Of a stretch of DNA of 64,000 bases, positions 62,216 through 64,000 are shown one piece after another (position 1 is the first letter of the stretch; each line of letters starts with the position of its first letter). A program made the position numbers and the translations under genes. Where the stretch lies: contig DASPIW010000005.1 in assembly GCA_035628915.1 (NCBI GenBank), positions 124,001 to 188,000 of the forward strand. Reading direction: 5' to 3'. Below the pieces are notes generated by a model. That model saw nothing but the letters and a program-made list of their open reading frames with translations, had not been told where the DNA came from and made no database searches. The stretch is from JARBUG01 sp035628915 (GTDB taxonomy: Bacteria; Bacillota; Sulfobacillia; Symbiobacteriales; Symbiobacteriaceae).

Positions 62216-62220
62216 ACATT

Positions 62221-62406
62221 TCACTCTGGGAGTCCGGAGGAATCCGGGGGCGCCCCCTCCGGTTCCGAGGGCGCCGGTACGTGATACAGGGCCATCTTCC
62301 GGGCCAGTGCCTTACGCCACAGGTCCAGAGCGGCCTGGACCTTGACAGGGTCCGGATCGGCAGCGTACGAATGGCGCACGATGGGCGCCCGATCTTGCTT
62401 GCTCAA
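62221..62406 (-). CDS. Small hypothetical protein of element 1 (61 aa)
   Basis: TTG start after AGAGGAGTGG. Charged, helical middle (PVKVQAALDLWRKALARKM) and a proline-rich end. A very short acidic-basic protein of unknown role, last in the element and followed by a hairpin terminator. The clear ribosome site and terminator support it as a real gene; recombination directionality factors of serine integrases are often this small, but nothing proves that here. Confidence 0.55.
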   Translation of the reverse strand: MSKQDRAPIVRHSYAADPDPVKVQAALDLWRKALARKMALYHVPAPSEPEGAPPDSSGLPE

Positions 62407-62767
62407 GGTACACCACTCCTCTCGTTTCCCGTGTGGAAAGCCTATGACCCTGGGTGCATGTCCAAGGACTCCTCCGATTGTCTTGACCTGGAAGGGTATG
62501 AAAATGGGCCGCCGGTGTCTTACCGGCGGCCCGATTATTCATATGTCGCACTGTATATCCCAGAGCGACCACATCCCTCCACATACACTTGTTCAGATTG
62601 TAGCACAACATTTGGAAATGGTCTAGATGCTCATAGCCAACCCCGCTAGCAGGGATACTGTAACTGGAAAGTGAATCTCGTAGCGAAAAGCTACGAAAAC
62701 CGGAGAATGAGCGAGGGACAAGCAGATAATCTGTTGTAGGTCACAACGCTTCGTTGGCAAGAAACTC
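62407..62767. other. Gene-free right end of element 1
   Basis: No reading frame with a ribosome site. A small hairpin CGTAGC / GCTACG is at 62679-62695. The last 40 bases before 62768 should hold the right half of the phage-type attachment site. Confidence 0.4.
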
Positions 62768-62775
62768 GTAAAGGT
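62768..62775. repeat. Right junction (attR) of element 1
   Basis: GTAAAGGT, which holds both the favoured GT core (62768-62769) and the AAGGT repeat shared with the left junction. yhbH coding resumes here in frame. Confidence 0.5.
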
Positions 62776-63370
62776 CCCCATTCGCAGCCTTGAGGAGTAT
62801 CGCTTCCGCTTCGACCCGAACCAGGGCGACAAGGTCGGCCAGGGTGACGGCGACTCCCAGGTGGGCGATGTGATCGGACACGGCCCGGGCAAGCAAGGCG
62901 GGCAGGGCAAGCAGGCGGGCGATGCGCCCGGAACCGACTTTTACGAAGCCGAGGTCACGGTTGACGACCTGGCGGAGTTGATTTTTGCAGACTTGGGCTT
63001 GCCCGACCTGCGCCCCAAGGCGACGCAGGAGATTCCCACGGAGTCGGTCAAGTTCACGGAGATCCGGCGCAGCGGCCCCATGTCCAACCTGGACAAACGC
63101 CGCACCATCATGGAGAATCTCAAGCGCAACGCCCTGCACGGCATGCCCGGCTTCGGCAACCTCAACAATGATGATCTTCGCTTCAAGGTCTGGGAGCAGG
63201 AGACCCGGCCCACCAGTTCCGCGGTGGTGCTGGCCATGCGGGACGCTTCTGGATCGATGGGGGAGTTCAAAAAGTATATCACCCGATCGCTCTTCTTCTG
63301 GATGACGCGCTTTCTGCGGACGAAGTATCAAGACGTGGAAATTGTGTTCATTACGCATCACTCGGAAGTG
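62768..63370 (+). CDS. yhbH: YhbH (DUF444) central fragment, interrupted at both ends
   Basis: About 201 codons of yhbH with no start of their own: VKVPIRSLEEYRFRF, GDKVGQGDGDSQVGDVIG, GTDFYEAEVTVDDLAELIF, then the von Willebrand-type metal site AMRDASGSMGEFKKYI (usually MDTSGSMG; here R replaces M) and RFLRTKYQDVEIVFITHHSE. After HHSEV the sequence departs from the family and stops at 63419. The missing last third (from the segment before FFSKGESGGT in B. subtilis) must lie beyond a second element. YhbH is needed in sporulation with SpoVR and PrkA-like partners. Confidence 0.85.
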
Positions 63371-63444
63371 TGTGTAACCAAAAATCTGCAGCTTCGTAGG
63401 CGTGTGTACTCCAACTAGCCGGTGAGAGCGCAAGGCCAACTCCA

Positions 63445-63489
63445 GGGCCAGACAGGGACCCGTCCATGTCCGACGGCCCTGCCTGGCCC
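63445..63489. terminator. Long hairpin downstream of the HEPN gene
   Basis: GGGCCAGACAGGG / CCCTGCCTGGCCC with one mismatch and an inner CCGTC / GACGG stem. It may end transcription of the minus-strand gene or belong to the element end. Confidence 0.5.
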
Positions 63490-63565
63490 CCGTATCGCAA
63501 ACCCTAAGGTACTATCGTTGACATTCTGGGCTGACGTCCAATATTCCCCAGGGTGCACTTATGGA

Positions 63566-64000
63566 CTAACCGCCGATCAAGACCTTTCGGACCTCCTGAA
63601 CCCTGGTCAGCAAGCTCTCCACTTTGGCTATTGTCCTTCGGTGGGCCTGTGGGGAGATTTCGATGATATTGGGCTTGCCGGCCCGGTTTATGATCTCAAC
63701 CTTGCGAATCAGGCGGGAGCTATTATCCGAAGCATCTAGCCCGTGTGCCATTGCGTTTCGTGATGCCTTAAACTCTTCGATTTCCTTGAGCATGGACTTC
63801 AGGGCGTTCGTGCCTGCCTTGTCGCCCAACTCCGGGATCATGCCGCGAACGGTCTCGATCTTATCCTGGAAGGTTAGGCCGTCACGATACAGGAGCAGCC
63901 TTTTGAAGGCGCTACTCCTCCCTGGGACAACGAAGAAACTAGTGATGATGTCATTCAGCTCATCTTCCAGCCACGAGGCATAGTGAGTCAGTTCTCCAGT
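63566..64000 (-). CDS. HEPN-domain-like protein, partial
   Basis: The frame is open to the right window edge, giving 144 C-terminal residues. All-helical, with ASRNAMAHGLD, which fits the R-x4-H motif of HEPN RNases (R, NAMA, H). WLEDELNDIITSFF and LTFQDKIETVRGMI precede it. HEPN proteins are frequent in toxin-antitoxin, abortive-infection and other defence genes, often in mobile elements. The N-terminus is outside the window, so partner domains are unknown. Confidence 0.65.
   Translation of the reverse strand, partial: TGELTHYASWLEDELNDIITSFFVVPGRSSAFKRLLLYRDGLTFQDKIETVRGMIPELGDKAGTNALKSMLKEIEEFKASRNAMAHGLDASDNSSRLIRKVEIINRAGKPNIIEISPQAHRRTIAKVESLLTRVQEVRKVLIGG

Larger units (their letters stand above)
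58926..62769 (+). mobile_element. Skin-like intervening element 1 in yhbH (about 3.84 kb)
   Basis: Between two parts of yhbH lie 3844 bases that hold a large serine recombinase reading inward from the left junction, three small minus-strand genes and a gene-free stretch. Removal between the GT dinucleotides restores the yhbH reading frame: SDGTK-V-KVPIRSL. The place of the recombinase beside one end, the small size and the target, a mother-cell sporulation gene, match known developmentally excised elements such as skin in sigK. Excision itself is inference. Confidence 0.8.
63371..64000 (+). mobile_element. Second intervening element in yhbH, left end only
   Basis: From about 63368-63375, where the YhbH sequence stops, to the window edge the DNA is unrelated to yhbH and carries a minus-strand HEPN-type gene. 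The boundary falls in GAAGTGTGTGTAACC; the exact core cannot be fixed without the right end. No recombinase is visible yet, and it is expected at the far end or beyond the edge. Confidence 0.65.

Noticed and set aside
61671..62345. 224-codon plus-strand open frame in element 1
   Set aside because: No ribosome site at the start, low-complexity Arg/Pro/Gly composition in its second half and overlap with a better-supported minus-strand gene.
62618..62634. TGGTCTAGATG, similar to a NagR-like operator, inside element 1
   Set aside because: Only one half-site matches and no amino-sugar gene is near; a chance match.
1..64000. tRNA, rRNA and classic riboswitches
   Set aside because: Looked for tRNA-like cloverleaf ends, rRNA motifs and known riboswitch cores in the intergenic gaps; nothing convincing was found by eye.

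Overview
The window reads as chromosome from a high-GC, spore-forming Gram-positive bacterium. My best guess is a Symbiobacterium-like member of the Bacillota. Reasons: strong purine-rich ribosome binding sites, many GTG and TTG starts, FadF, GlpP, YfkAB, YutG-type PgpA and the sporulation protein YhbH, all at high GC. No rRNA, tRNA or CRISPR array was seen. The placement is inference.

Regions. 1-5.7 kb: FadF-type electron-transfer oxidoreductase, metallo-hydrolase, two-part ThrE-type exporter, RRM protein, DUF4342 protein. 5.9-7.1 kb: TPR protein followed by a 44-residue exported peptide that carries ASDHKPW twice, an apparent peptide-signalling pair. 7.3-16.7 kb: hydroxyacyl-CoA dehydrogenase, unusual alpha/beta hydrolase, YfkAB, GlpP, large M14 peptidase, M50 peptidase, MOP-type transporter, NUDIX. 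16.7-31.7 kb: DedA protein, heterodimeric ABC exporter, GGDEF protein, nitroreductase, acetyltransferase, AlkZ-related and AlkA-type repair proteins, YdcF, aminotransferase, ArsB-like transporter. 31.8-34.9 kb: unidentified PLP enzyme, a small gene with an internal UGA and a frameshift (selenoprotein candidate or pseudogene), FCD regulator, frameshifted membrane gene. 35-45.4 kb: cysteine desulfurase, DnaE, GGDEF protein, PgpA, phosphoglucomutase, glucan phosphorylase.

45.5-58.3 kb is a muropeptide recycling region. AnmK, MurQ and a fusion of a MurK/GlcNAc-kinase-like domain with a GntR-UTRA repressor face an AmiE-like serine hydrolase, a complete peptide ABC importer and, convergently, NagZ. 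NagR/DasR-like operators lie in the divergent promoter region and just upstream of nagZ, so the fusion protein probably controls this regulon and its own gene. The first importer permease gene has an amber codon at position 11.

58.7-64 kb: yhbH is cut into pieces. Its first 50 codons follow a sigma-E-like -10 element. A 3.84-kb element with a large serine recombinase then intervenes. The central part of yhbH resumes in frame and is cut again at HHSEV by a second element that runs off the window and carries a HEPN-type protein. This is the arrangement of skin-like elements that are excised during sporulation and is, with the peptide pair and the kinase-repressor fusion, the most interesting content here.
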